From: Fusarium oxysporum f. sp. lycopersici 4287
Taxonomy: Eukaryota; Ascomycota; Sordariomycetes; Hypocreales; Nectriaceae
NCBI RefSeq assembly: GCF_000149955.1
Contig: NC_030986.1
Span: 305,298 to 369,297, forward strand
Reading direction: 5' to 3'
DNA length: 64,000 bases
Both the position numbers and the translations under genes were made by a program. Within the stretch, counting starts at the first letter, position 1; every line of letters begins with the position of its first letter. The notes beneath the pieces were generated by a model that did not search any database, had not been told where the DNA came from, and saw only the letters and a program-made list of their open reading frames with translations. Shown piece after piece: positions 52,802 through 63,066 of this stretch.

Positions 52802-53719
52802 CTAGAAGTTGATGCCAGGACTTTTCTCAGCCGAGTCGATAAGAACCTTCCACGCTCCCTCCCTATCAAGCTTCTTCACCCTCTCTTCACCAGCCCAAAG
52901 CCGCCACTGCTCTTCAATCTGATACCCAATAACATGCGTTCCCTCCACCGTAGGCCAATCCTTCTGCTCCGCCAGTTTGATCATTCTGGTCCGTCTTGGC
53001 TTGAAGCACATATCGAGTAGAACTCCCTTCTCAGGACGAGACAGAAACTCTTCCAGGTTGGCTCGAACAGCAAGTTCATCTGGTGTTTGGGGTTCAAAGT
53101 CAGGCACCGTACCGACAACGTAGTATGGTGTCTCGAGTTTCTGGGCTCCTCTCTCCTTGACGTGAAGGATGGTTGGAACAGGAGAAAGCTTCTGAGAGTC
53201 TCGCATTAAGTCTTTGACTTCTTGCTCATCGCGGTTCAACACATAAATAATTGAAGATTGGAAGTACGAACTGAGCGCATAAACAGCAGCTCGACTAGCT
53301 CCCCCAGCGCCAACGATCAGAGCTGGCTTATTCAGAACAGGCACTCCAGCCTGATCTCCCTTCTCGAGCAAACAGCCCTTGATGCCGCGCCAGTCGGTAT
53401 TGGTTCCACGTAACTTCTTGGGATCTTCCCAGCCTCGATAGACGTTATTACAAGCGCCAATGGTGGCAGCAAGATCATCTAATGCATCGAGACGAGGAAT
53501 GATGGCGTTTTTGTAAGGCATTGTTACGACTAGACCTGCTGTGGTGTCTTTTCGCGCAAGATCCATTAGGTCATCGAGAGTGGCACATTCTGTAGCATAG
53601 AATGTCCATGGGAGGCCGAGTGATTGGGCAATATGGTTGTGCATTGGCGGAGCGATCGAGTGACCGACTCCAATACCAACGAGGTGCAAGGTGCGATGTT
53701 CCTGATTTTCAGACACCAT
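52802..53719 (-). CDS. qutB: Quinate dehydrogenase (QutB/Qa-3 type)
   Basis: A single exon of 305 residues. It catalyses NAD-dependent oxidation of quinate to 3-dehydroquinate, the entry step of the pathway. It has the AroE-like fold with GIGVGHSIAPPMHNHIAQ, GLVVTMPYKNAIIPRLD (catalytic Lys), IGACNNVYR, GTNTDWRGIKG (catalytic Asp), the nucleotide-binding ALIVGAGGASRAAVYAL and C-terminal VIGYQIEEQWRLWAG. The PYKNAI and NTDWRGIKG details separate it from the 44.5-kb paralog and resemble fungal quinate dehydrogenases. It is convergent with the dehydratase gene (166 bp between stops). The operator candidate lies about 103-120 bp upstream. Confidence 0.88.
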   Translation of the reverse strand: MVSENQEHRTLHLVGIGVGHSIAPPMHNHIAQSLGLPWTFYATECATLDDLMDLARKDTTAGLVVTMPYKNAIIPRLDALDDLAATIGACNNVYRGWEDPKKLRGTNTDWRGIKGCLLEKGDQAGVPVLNKPALIVGAGGASRAAVYALSSYFQSSIIYVLNRDEQEVKDLMRDSQKLSPVPTILHVKERGAQKLETPYYVVGTVPDFEPQTPDELAVRANLEEFLSRPEKGVLLDMCFKPRRTRMIKLAEQKDWPTVEGTHVIGYQIEEQWRLWAGEERVKKLDREGAWKVLIDSAEKSPGINF

Positions 53720-53799
53720 CTTGAAAATAACTGTTTTCTCCAGTTGAATGCCAATGTTTCTTTTGTTGTCTTGTCTGTAGTCTAGTTTATCTATATCAT

Positions 53800-53854
53800 G
53801 GTGTTCCCCAGATTTTGGCCGCGGAGTATTCTTCTGCCGCTTTGGGGGAACACC
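53800..53854. promoter_or_regulatory. Operator candidate CGG-N12-CCG inside a 10-bp inverted repeat (quinate dehydrogenase promoter)
   Basis: CGGAGTATTCTTCTGCCG at 53822-53839 (flanked by G and C like the 48448 site) lies between GGTGTTCCCC (53800-53809) and its exact complement GGGGAACACC (53845-53854). The right half-site TTCTGCCGC is identical to that at 48448-48466. Confidence 0.65.
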
Positions 53855-54810
53855 ACCTCCACTGAGCTAACCCCTCACGACTCCACTACCGCCTGAACCC
53901 GAAGCCCGACTGTCCATGTTTCCACCACAAGAATTGATCAGGCTATTGCCGATAGTCTGGGCTTGAGTAAAGTGCAGGTTGGGCGAGCAACAGGCTTGAA
54001 CAAGTCTTACGTGTTCCCGTATGTGCTCATATATGAGGAGACTATTGCTTTAATAATAAAACTTCCATACAGTAAAATTGCTTGTTTACTGCCCAAAACC
54101 CGGTGTACTACAGTTGGGCCCCTCAAGAGCACAATAGTTGGGTACAGTGCATTAAAATTGATGTCCAAGGAGAGCGCATAGCCAAAAGATTGCTGATGAC
54201 GTGAGTTAAAGGTGCCATATCAGGTACTGCAACTGCTGAGTCTGCCCAACGAAACACCTAGACAAACCCCTGGTCCAGACCTACCAGCTGCAGGAACCAA
54301 GAACTTCAACCTATGTCACGGCCCGACCTGAACTGCCAAGTATCAATGAGTCAATAAAAAGGATATAAGAGTTTGCCCACGAAAAAGAAATATTATCTAC
54401 CTATCATAGTTTAGAAACAGTTTAACGAAACGCCCTACAGATGGTCTGTATATTTGTTGCCAAACCACTGAAAATTACAGGTACACCTTGCATGACAATG
54501 ACGGAATAAATCTCCACTCTTCCAAGTTTCGTGGCATGTTAGTGCAGCAGTTATTATGTCACGGTACCTGCTTTGAGGCCTTCCAGGTAGTGGCTAGGCC
54601 AATAAGATTTCACTGAGATATAGCCAATCTGCCAATTAGAAGTGGTATACACAGCTGTGCTGTTTGGGCTTCACTCGGGTACAATGGAGAAAGCTGCGTT
54701 GGAAAATTAGTTTAATTTATATATCTTGTGGCAAAAGGCATTGTATCTGCCTCGTAAATATTCAGGAACTACCGCGACATTTATATGAGGATTTATTCCT
54801 GAACAAAACC
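53855..54810. other. Intergenic, no gene seen
   Basis: About 950 bp between the quinate dehydrogenase promoter and the first zinc-finger orphan. Only short frames without domains (for example 53963-54181). An upstream extension of the next gene through 54664 is possible but lacks conserved features. Confidence 0.4.
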
Positions 54811-55815
54811 ATGTGCGACGACCGATCCTTTAACAGGCTTCTAATGAGGCAGCGGCCTCAATCTCACCACACAAATCTCGCCCTGCCTTTGAGGGGCGCT
54901 AGAGACTACAGGGCGAGCGATTACCAAAGCCCTGCCGCCAATCAATATAATGAAGCTGTAGGCCAGTGTGCCACACTCACATCAGACGAATGGCAAGGTT
55001 CAACAACTGAGGCCAATCCTCATCATCGAAATTCTTGTTGGTATCCTGCACCTGCGTACGATCACCTGAAACTGGAGCTACTGCAGCTATCGACAGACTT
55101 ATTTAGGCGATGGATGCCTGGGGTAGAGTACATCGCGCCACCAGAAGACAGGTTGCAGCCCCAGGAACGATTCAGGACACCTCGTCGTTATTCAAGCAGG
55201 CGACAAGTGAAGCAGGAAGACGACATTGATGATGAGGAGTTCGTTTTTGTTTCTTATGCACCACCCCGCACCAAGGCATTCTTTCATTTTGCTTGTCCCT
55301 TTTACATCCACGATCCAGAAAAACACCAACAATGCCTCCTCACAGACGGCCTCAAGTCAATCGAGGGTGTTATTGAGCACGTCATGAAACACCACTCCCG
55401 ATCACCGTATTGTTCAAGATGCTATCAGAAGTTCAACTCTCTGATTGATCGCGATGATCACATTTTGAGCGGTAGATGCAAAAAGCGCTACCCAGACCCA
55501 ACGGATGGGGTCAATGAAGACCAAAAGGCCTTAATGATAAGAGCCAATGATCAGTACTTGAGTGAAAAGAGGCGCTGGAATCGTATGTGGTCCATTACCT
55601 TTCCGGCTACGGAGTGGCCTCGGTCTCCATATCTGGATCGGGGCCTTGGGCTCAAGACATCAATGGCACGGGACTTCTGGGGTTTATATGGTGTGCAACT
55701 TGTCTCGGAGATTGTCGAGCATCAGAAGCTGCCCGATACTCAAGAGAGTAACGCTCATAGTGCACTCTACGAGTTAGGGCTGCAAGATTTGTTGAACATC
55801 ATTATTCAAGAGTAA
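54811..55815 (+). CDS. Orphan zinc-finger protein 1 (C2H2/CCHC-like family)
   Basis: 334 residues from the Met at 54811 (MCDDRSFNRLLM); the open frame extends to 54664. The N-terminal 150 residues are polar and poorly ordered. The conserved core from about residue 155 is FACPFYIHDPEKHQQC...HVMKHH...YCSRCYQKFN...DDHILSGRC, i.e. C-x12-C-x14-H-x4-H-x5-C-x2-C-x12-H-x5-C, suggesting two linked zinc-binding units. The C-terminal part (WNRMWSITFPATEWPRSPYLD, FWGLYGVQLVSEIVE) recurs in fungal orphan proteins of this kind. It is likely nuclear or nucleic-acid-binding; the function is unknown. Two relatives follow at 56.3 and 59.4 kb. Confidence 0.75.
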   Translation: MCDDRSFNRLLMRQRPQSHHTNLALPLRGARDYRASDYQSPAANQYNEAVGQCATLTSDEWQGSTTEANPHHRNSCWYPAPAYDHLKLELLQLSTDLFRRWMPGVEYIAPPEDRLQPQERFRTPRRYSSRRQVKQEDDIDDEEFVFVSYAPPRTKAFFHFACPFYIHDPEKHQQCLLTDGLKSIEGVIEHVMKHHSRSPYCSRCYQKFNSLIDRDDHILSGRCKKRYPDPTDGVNEDQKALMIRANDQYLSEKRRWNRMWSITFPATEWPRSPYLDRGLGLKTSMARDFWGLYGVQLVSEIVEHQKLPDTQESNAHSALYELGLQDLLNIIIQE

Positions 55816-56337
55816 GACTATCAAGAGCATGGGCTAGATTCAAGTTATGGATTGAGGACGTACTTATGGAGGAATTCATGGCCTCAAAAGGATTGATCCA
55901 CATGGACATAGACAAAAACTAGAATTGTTCCGAACTTGGATTTCCTTGACGAAGGATATTTAGATCAAAGGTTCTCACGACTACAGTCTATTTACATAGG
56001 CTCAAGAAATAACACCAGAAACATAACCACTTGTCCATTAGATTTATCAACATTTTGCAAAGCTGCCACCTTAAATAAAAGTTAGAAAAGATAAACATAT
56101 AATAAGCAGCATGAACTCATAAGAACAAAGCAAATCTCTCCTAACAGACTTGGTAGATACAATCGGCCTCTCAAGATAATAAATAGTACCAAAAGAAAAC
56201 AAAGAAACGTAATAGAGAATAAATCTTTTTAGTTTCAATTGAGCCTTGCGGCTCCAAGCTTGACTCCAGTCTCTTCAAGTCTTCTAGAGTTTAAAACCTC
56301 CATGGTTAGTAAAGGATCATAGGCCATGTTGTGCATA
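55816..56337. other. Convergent intergenic region
   Basis: About 520 bp between two convergent zinc-finger genes. The stretch 56040-56240 is AT-rich with A-runs (3' UTRs). No gene is seen. Confidence 0.5.
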
Positions 56338-57657
56338 CTACAATCCATATTGTGAGCCGCGGCGACCCACAGTATCACCGTCTGGGTTCAAATAGTCGTC
56401 GTCTTGACTTGCCGACTCGAAAGAAGCAGTGGAATATCCAACATAAGGAGCAGTAGAATATCCAGAGTCAACAATGTTATGCTCATAAGTCGTATATACC
56501 CCAAAGCCCGAAATTGGAATTGGTGCACTGTTAGTAGTAAACGTATTATTCCGATGAAAGGAATTATCGCCCTGACTCGCATTCGGTGTTCCAAAGACAC
56601 CAGTATTATATGAGTCAGAGTCGTTTTCGAGACCTTGCGGTCGGCGAAAGAGTTGGAAAGGTTGAGAGGAAGACGCCCGATTGGGAGGCGTGTAATCTGA
56701 GACCCTGTGGGTTGGTTCTGGGGCTCGCTGCACAGCATTCAGCCGGGTCCGTGGGGGCACAGGGGGTACGGAGGGGTTCCTCTGGGGTTCCGATGCGGGC
56801 GATGAAGTGGTGTAGATTCTCTCCGTAGATCGTCTAGCAATCGATCGGACCTCTGCTGACGATAGGCGTTGTACTGATCGAAGTTCATCTTCAATCATCA
56901 ATTGTACCTGCGGACGTGGAAGAATGATCTCCACGTACGGCGATAGTGGACGGGCTTTCCCTGGAAAACACCTGTCCCAGATAATGTACCATCTAAAGGT
57001 TTCACTATGCCGCGGGTATAAACCAAGCTCTGATTTCAGCTCTTGGAGCTCTCGGGGTAGCATGACACCGGATTGCTCGATATTGGTTATCTGACACGGG
57101 ATTTCCTCAGTCAAGTGCCTTCGGCGTCTCCGCTCAGCACCCATACCATGAAAAAGACACCGGCATCTTGCACAATAGAGAATAATATCCTCTGGCTGAC
57201 ATCTTTCAGACTCTAATCCCACTTCCTCTAGCAGGTGTTGGCGCTTGATGTGTTGAATGACATCGGATAGACGTTTTAATCGGCGGCCCCTGCACTCCTC
57301 ATACCGGCGCGGATCTAATTTGCAGAATGGACATTCGAATGACAATACCGGCACCTTTGTATGAGGATACCTGGGGCCATCTCGGTCATCTCCTCCACCA
57401 TCCTCCTCCTCGTTCTGGCCACTGCTGCTGGTTTCCAAGTTTTGGTAGCGGGGACGCTTGTTAGCCCTGCGGCTAGGTTGAGGCGGTTGGTCTGGGGGCT
57501 GTGTTTCAGCAAATGATTCGCCAGCGACTCGGCGGGGCTCACTGTTCCCCAAGTTCATCTTGGCAAATTTGTTGGAGAGAACATCTGGACTTAAGAATGG
57601 TGCTTCAGTAATCAAATGAGGGTAAAATGAGTTGTAGAGATCAAGTTTCGTAGCCAT
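56338..57657 (-). CDS. Orphan zinc-finger protein 2
   Basis: A single exon of 439 residues, paralogous to the 54.8-kb gene. The core VLSFECPFCKLDPRRYEEC...DVIQHIKRQH...ILYCARCRCLF...RRRHLTEEIPC keeps C-x12-C-x13-H-x4-H and a C-x2-C unit, but with a 21-residue insertion before it and a longer final loop. FRWYIIWDRCFPGKARPLSPYVE corresponds to WNRMWSITFPATEWPRSPYLD in protein 1. The N terminus is rich in Pro, Arg and acidic residues with a basic RRANKRPRYQ (possible nuclear signal). The C-terminal 150 residues are Ser/Asn/Tyr-rich and unstructured. Function unknown. Confidence 0.75.
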   Translation of the reverse strand: MATKLDLYNSFYPHLITEAPFLSPDVLSNKFAKMNLGNSEPRRVAGESFAETQPPDQPPQPSRRANKRPRYQNLETSSSGQNEEEDGGGDDRDGPRYPHTKVPVLSFECPFCKLDPRRYEECRGRRLKRLSDVIQHIKRQHLLEEVGLESERCQPEDIILYCARCRCLFHGMGAERRRRRHLTEEIPCQITNIEQSGVMLPRELQELKSELGLYPRHSETFRWYIIWDRCFPGKARPLSPYVEIILPRPQVQLMIEDELRSVQRLSSAEVRSIARRSTERIYTTSSPASEPQRNPSVPPVPPRTRLNAVQRAPEPTHRVSDYTPPNRASSSQPFQLFRRPQGLENDSDSYNTGVFGTPNASQGDNSFHRNNTFTTNSAPIPISGFGVYTTYEHNIVDSGYSTAPYVGYSTASFESASQDDDYLNPDGDTVGRRGSQYGL

Positions 57658-59411
57658 TGAGTGAAAGGTAAGAACGGCCCCCGGTAAACTTAAGACGAGA
57701 TTCAGTTAAGTGCAGGAGCCGCAACTACAGATAAAAGACGGCGGATGTCATGGGAGAACATGCTTGAGGCCACACTTTAACTAACACCCAATTGTCACTA
57801 ATTCCTTAGGCACTGGTTAGTTAGGTATCAAGGCTTTTACTCAGTTTCCTCAGTTTTCTCATCTGAATGCGCGTAGCTGCATGTCTTCCAACACAAATGC
57901 GAACGGGCAATTAAACGTTGCTTCTGGTTGGAGATTTTATCGTTGAATTCGAGGCCGTTAAATATTGATTGGCGATGGAGTGACCAAAACTAGGTTCTGT
58001 CTTGCTTTGTCACCGCCAGTTGGCCCCTACGAACCCCACTAAAGATACCTGCAGTTGCCAACGCATGCAGCGCGCTGAGGAGCCACGTCAATCCCTCAGC
58101 CAGGCCTCTCGTCAGGCCTCGCCCACAGTTGAGGAGTCCTAGGAAATATACTCGACGCTGATATGCTGGCCATGAACGTGACGAAGATGTTGCAGCGAGG
58201 CTGCGATGCGCTTTGCAAGGATCATTCATTCATGATCACTTGCAGTATCAGCTGCGTAACTTCACTTCGCCAATGGCTGTTCTTGCTGTGCTGTTTCCAG
58301 AGACTTAGTGTTTATAGCATATGGCCAATTATCTCAAAATGATATCCGCGATCGTGTATGAAGCCATCAACTGTGAGAAAAGCCAACACAATCGTGCAAG
58401 ATGTTGAGTTTATATATTTTGCTGCTGTCTGCAAGCTTCTGAAAGATACTCTACCGGACATGAGCCTCGGTTAAGTAGAAACCATGGCTTTTTCCGCACC
58501 AAACCCTAAAAGGTCTGTTTTAATCGTCGATCGTTGATACACAGCGCATGCTGATAATGCCGTTCCTGCAGCCCCTTGAGCCAATCTGGTGCCATCAAAG
58601 AATACAATGAGCGCATCCAAGACTGGCTGCTAGACCCAGGCTTAGATATCCAGGGTAGGCTGTTCGCTGGTGGCCACCTCACCGTGCAGCCTCAGCCTCC
58701 AAAGGGAAAGGACGCGCCAACGAAGCCATCACCCAAGGCACACATTTAGGTTGTCGACGCCTGTTTCAACCTCATTTTACGTGCTGCGCCTTGAAACCGG
58801 TTATCTGTTAGCTTCTGTCAGCGAATTGCGGCTGGTGGGCGAAGGTGGTAATAGAGACGAGGTGAGGAACCTGGTTGGTATCATGGATCAATGGGGTAAT
58901 ACAGGCCTTAGGTTTGCTTACGGGTCGGTTGGTTCGGTTACTTCACCCCACGTACAAGGAGAAATGTGGAAAAGCCGTCACACATGCATTTAGTTTATTT
59001 GATTTGGCGTATTACTACCCCAATCTTACTTATGGATTGCCAGCACATCGTCCGCATTTGTGTGACATACTCCCCCGTGCTCACACATCTAGTTTAGCTT
59101 GCCAATGAATGCAAGGCGAGCTGAACCAATGGCTCTGATCCGGATGGCCAGATTATCGAACTCCAAACCAACCTGTACCCAATTGAAAATAGTGACACCG
59201 GTTTCCTACCATTACCCCTCACAGAAATATGTAGCATCCGGGTAGATTGGTCTCACAGCCCCCGTGGCTAACTGCCTTGCGTGTGCAGCACTTAAACTTC
59301 TTCACTCCGCCTTGAGGCTCAAATAATTTCACCCGCTCTTTCAAGCTGACACTTCGACTTTCCATACCGACGTTCTCCAAACGAAGGTGTTCAAAAGATT
59401 TCGAAACGATA
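57658..59411. other. Gene-poor intergenic region with a possible coding relic
   Basis: 1.75 kb. On the plus strand 58560-58749 is open for about 60 codons (SGAIKEYNERIQDWLLDPGL, FAGGHLTVQPQPPKGKD) and ends at a TAG. It has coding-like composition but no start or recognised domain. Frames at 57990-58229 (minus) and 58670-59108 (plus) have no domains. No gene is claimed. Confidence 0.35.
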
Positions 59412-60887
59412 ATGCAGGAAGTTTCTATACATGAGTACATAAGGGCCAAGACAGCAACCGAAAATCATGCGACAAGTTCAAAATCTAATTTGCAATTTAA
59501 TAAACGAATCTCACAATGCCCTTACGGAAGACCTATTTCACCAGCACCTCCAAGATCAGAAAGTTCTGGGGCTTACTCACAAAAACCAAGTAAGAAAGGC
59601 TTTTTGGATCTGTGAACGATGCAAGGCTGATATGCATTTCTTTCCTAGTACCTGACAAAGACCTGCTGGATGACTTTCTGACGAGGGCTTTCAAAGACAA
59701 TGCCGTCTCATCTCAGGCTCTATCATTGAACGGAATGGTCCTCAAGGGAGGCAAACTCTCTCAACGACCAGATACTCCAATCCCAGTTACACGAAATCCA
59801 GGGACTCGAGCGGGACCATCATTGAATGCTCTCCGACTTCCCTCGAACATATCTAGCAATCAGTTTCCAAAAGAAGAAGAGAAGCAAAGCCCGCAGTTTC
59901 CATCCCGCAGTACAACCCCCAGCAAAAGGAGACGTACAGCGGGATTCGGCGATGATCTTTACGACCTGGATGAAGATGGTGATCAAAGCCCCAACGACAG
60001 CATCAAGAGATTCGCTTGCCCTTACTTCCGAAAGAATCCTGAGCGCCATCTGGAATGTATCAACCTCAAGATGGTCCGTATCTCCGACGTGAAGCAGCAT
60101 TTGAAGAGAAGGCATAGAGCGCCTTACCCCTGTCCAATATGCTCTGAGGGGTTCTTATCGCTGAACTTACAAGGAAATCATATCTTGCAACAGACCTGCT
60201 CCCCAGGATCTGGAGCGAACTGGGATAGTGTTTCATTGGCCTCTCAGAAGGCCCTCCAGGCTCGCTTCAGGAAGAACCTACACAATCTCCCTCATCGCAG
60301 TGTCAGTTGGCGGGATGGTCTGATACAACTCATCAACCACGTCAGGAATGCCGAAGCCACATCTAGATGGCGTCGTTAAAGAGGTTATAGGGATTCTACG
60401 CGGAATTTGGCTGGATGAGGGCCGACGACTGATTTCTGAGTTCGTAGAGGCAAAAGACCAGCCGCCCAGCTATAATGATCAACTGTACCAATTACTTGCG
60501 GGGGTTCTGGATGAGGTGGAGGCTCGCTTTGAACGAAAGCCTTCAGAAAGAATTTCCAGAAAAACATCTGTTGGTTCGGAACGAGGCCCCGAGTCGACAG
60601 GAGTGCAGTTGGACACCATCTTTGATCCCACTACGACAGAGGATCCATTTCCAACCGATGACAGAGGAGGGTGCGTTCCATCTTACAATACTGCGATCTT
60701 GCCTGTCGACTTCTCAGCTACGCCATCAGAGGTCTCTGAAGTTTCCTATCAAGCATCAGAGTTCAGCTTCCCTGGAACGCAGCTGCTCCAGACTCAATAT
60801 TCTTATCCTGATAATCCTATACCGGACTTCGACTTTTGGGATTGCAATCAGCAGCAACCTATTCCTATGGACGGAGCTATGTTGTGA
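59412..60887 (+). pseudogene. Orphan zinc-finger protein 3, frameshifted
   Basis: Exon 1 59412-59589 and an exon from 59649 join in phase (donor GTAAGA, acceptor CCTAG). The core KRFACPYFRKNPERHLEC...DVKQHLKRRH...YPCPICSEGF...GNHILQQTC has C-x12-C-x13-H-x4-H-x5-C-x2-C-x12-H-x5-C, almost the spacing of protein 1. The frame ends at a TAA (60377-60379) shortly after INHVRNAEA, but homologous-looking sequence continues one base shifted as PHLDGVVKEVIGILRGIWLD to 60887 with a Ser/Pro/Tyr-rich tail. The change falls near 60345-60370, and no intron with proper length fits there. It is therefore a frameshifted gene or a sequence error. A truncated 245-aa product is still possible. Confidence 0.65.
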
Positions 60888-62097
60888 AATACGAATAACC
60901 TTTCAGTTAGCCTAATTGACAGTACTACAGACTTGCAGATTTATCCTTTACTTCACAATCGTTATATCGGCTTGGGAGAGGTAGATATTTCAAAGGGATG
61001 CTTGGTGCAACATTTGGATTACTGATGGAAGGCCTGAGTACCAAGAAGTGAGAAGGGTCCCAGTAATATAGGATTCTGTTAACAGAACACATTATATAAC
61101 AGTCAACAGGTTCTTCAACTAAGCCTGTGAAATGAATACTTCAAGGAATTTCATGAACAATTACATGGCGTCATTTGACTAATACCTTACTCCTTATAAG
61201 CAAGGCAGCCCGACATTTCCTTTAATAAACCTCCTGTACCGCAGCAGTTCGAGTGCACGTCACACGAGTTTTACCCCATTGGATTTCAAAATTGGCAAGG
61301 CTCGCACAGCTGAGGCATGGGCCCGAAGACGGAAACCCTTTGTTCTCTGCTCTACGCATATTGATCAACTCGTAATCCCGTTCGGACCTTGCCATCCGGG
61401 ATCTGATCGCCGGTGTTCTTCCACGATGCATGACAGTCTAGCCTCAATTGGGGTTGTCAGATGCTAAAGGAATGGTATTTGTATGTTGGTCAGAATAGCT
61501 GCGTCTCGTACTGAACAGCGCCATGGCCCCTGGAATTCAGGGATATCTTTCAACAGTCACTTTGTTAGGACGATTCCGAATCGTCTCTAGCGTTATTTGG
61601 TATATACTTGAGGGACTTTTGATACGCAAACCAACGGACCAACAGTGGACCTTTTGGGTCACATGGTAGCTTCCTAAAAGATTATTACATCTCAGACGCA
61701 GTGATGTTATAGCGAAATGAAAATCGGTAACACATAAACGAGGATAATTCTAGAATGGATACAAGGTTCGAGGCGGTTCTCAAGATCTCATATGCGTGAG
61801 ATCTGCTACCAAGAGACCCCGTGCCCCGGTTACCTAGGCTGGGACGGGTCGATGGGGCCCCTGATGACACTGCGCCGCAGTCCGACCGCGGTGACTTCCA
61901 GATACGGTAGTTCAGCTGGTCCGTACATAGGAATCTCTTATCTACGGACTGCACAGCCCGTATGACTACTTCTACTATTACTACATGCTTCACCTGCATC
62001 ACTGCAGCGGCTCCTTTGCGCCAAATCTTCAAGCCGCGCCGTCGCCACTTGCATCAACTCGCTAGAATATGGAGGACAAACTGGCAGCAAGTGCTCC
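60888..62097. other. Intergenic, no gene supported
   Basis: 1.2 kb. A minus-strand frame 61431-61222 (69 aa, SERDYELINMRRAENKGF and CLSC) could be a fragment but has no partner exons. A TACTAAC-like branch site and CTCCAG acceptor at about 62120-62148 suggest that an intron ends at the next gene; its upstream exon was not found. Confidence 0.35.
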
Positions 62098-62559
62098 TTG
62101 AAGTCTCTGAAATGCCAGTATACTAACCATTTGATTAACCAACTCCAGGCCCAAGATGTCGCAGACCGACAACTCGTGGTTGATAACATGTCCCTGCGCG
62201 ATATACAAAGGTCGATGAAAAGGGATCCGGAAGGACATGGCATAAGTGCACTGGGCTACGATGGTGTGCTTCGTACTTTCGACGCCGAACGGAATATCCT
62301 TGATGCAATTGGCCTGAACCTAACCCAGATCAGAGAGTATTACGATGGTCTACCAATGCCTGAGAGATTCCTCACCGCCGATGGCCGTAATGTGTCTCGT
62401 AGGGATATGTTCCACCCAGATGCAGAGAACATACCCAGGAAGCCTACAGAGGAGGATAGAGCCAGAACTCGGGCACATAACGAGGAGCTGAAAAGGCGCG
62501 GAGTCTCATGCTGTGTTGCGAGCAAGTCAACAGATGACGTTAAACCGAATACTACATAG
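62098..62559 (+). CDS. Small hypothetical protein, start uncertain
   Basis: The open frame codes for 153 residues from 62098, or 123 from the Met at 62188 (MSLRDIQRSMKRDPEGHG). Because ACTAAC and CTCCAG just before 62149 look like an intron end, the true N terminus may lie in an unseen upstream exon. The composition is polar and charged (RKPTEEDRARTRAHNEELKR), with a possible helix; there is no signal peptide or membrane segment. Not recognised. Codon use looks coding. Function unknown. Confidence 0.45.
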   Translation: MKSLKCQYTNHLINQLQAQDVADRQLVVDNMSLRDIQRSMKRDPEGHGISALGYDGVLRTFDAERNILDAIGLNLTQIREYYDGLPMPERFLTADGRNVSRRDMFHPDAENIPRKPTEEDRARTRAHNEELKRRGVSCCVASKSTDDVKPNTT

Positions 62560-63066
62560 TTTGTTTTGCCTTTCATCGTTCCGTATTTTATCCCTTGTTG
62601 TGCTCTTTCCTGTGCGATTTCCTTGTGACGCCGCGCGTCATGTGTGATTCATTTAGCCTCTAAAGCTATTTGCAACAACGTCATGTCAATGAAGCGATGC
62701 CGGGCTAAAGTTCGTGTCAAGCCTCTTCCGTCGTATTGCGGGTTTCACGTTCCTCAAATTGCATTACGACATTTAGCATACAACAACCTTTCGTTGAGCG
62801 AACGAAACTCGCCCCTTGAGTAAGAGCAAGAGACAATACAATATGATCAAACGTATCTCTTTCGCTTTTGTCGCGTGATTCGTCGTCCTGGTCGATTCAC
62901 CCCTGCACTGACTCAATGCATTCTAGGGTAGTATGACTGCAGGAGAGGGTTGCGTTCTGGGTGCTGCCTAGAATTGACTGATAAAAGTTTCTTCTTTGTC
63001 TTATCTCTTGCGGGTGAGAAGCAGGTCAGGCCCACCGTTAATGAAATAATCAGACATGCACTCAAC
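62560..63066. other. Intergenic, no gene seen
   Basis: About 500 bp. The 3' part (62950-63066) is open in the frame of the next gene, and GTGAGAAGCAG before 63025 could hold an intron acceptor, so the next gene may have an upstream exon here. Confidence 0.4.

Noticed and set aside
58670..59108. Two overlapping plus-strand frames as a gene
   Set aside because: No domain, no splice-linked exons, low-complexity start; overlaps a better but also incomplete frame at 58560-58749.
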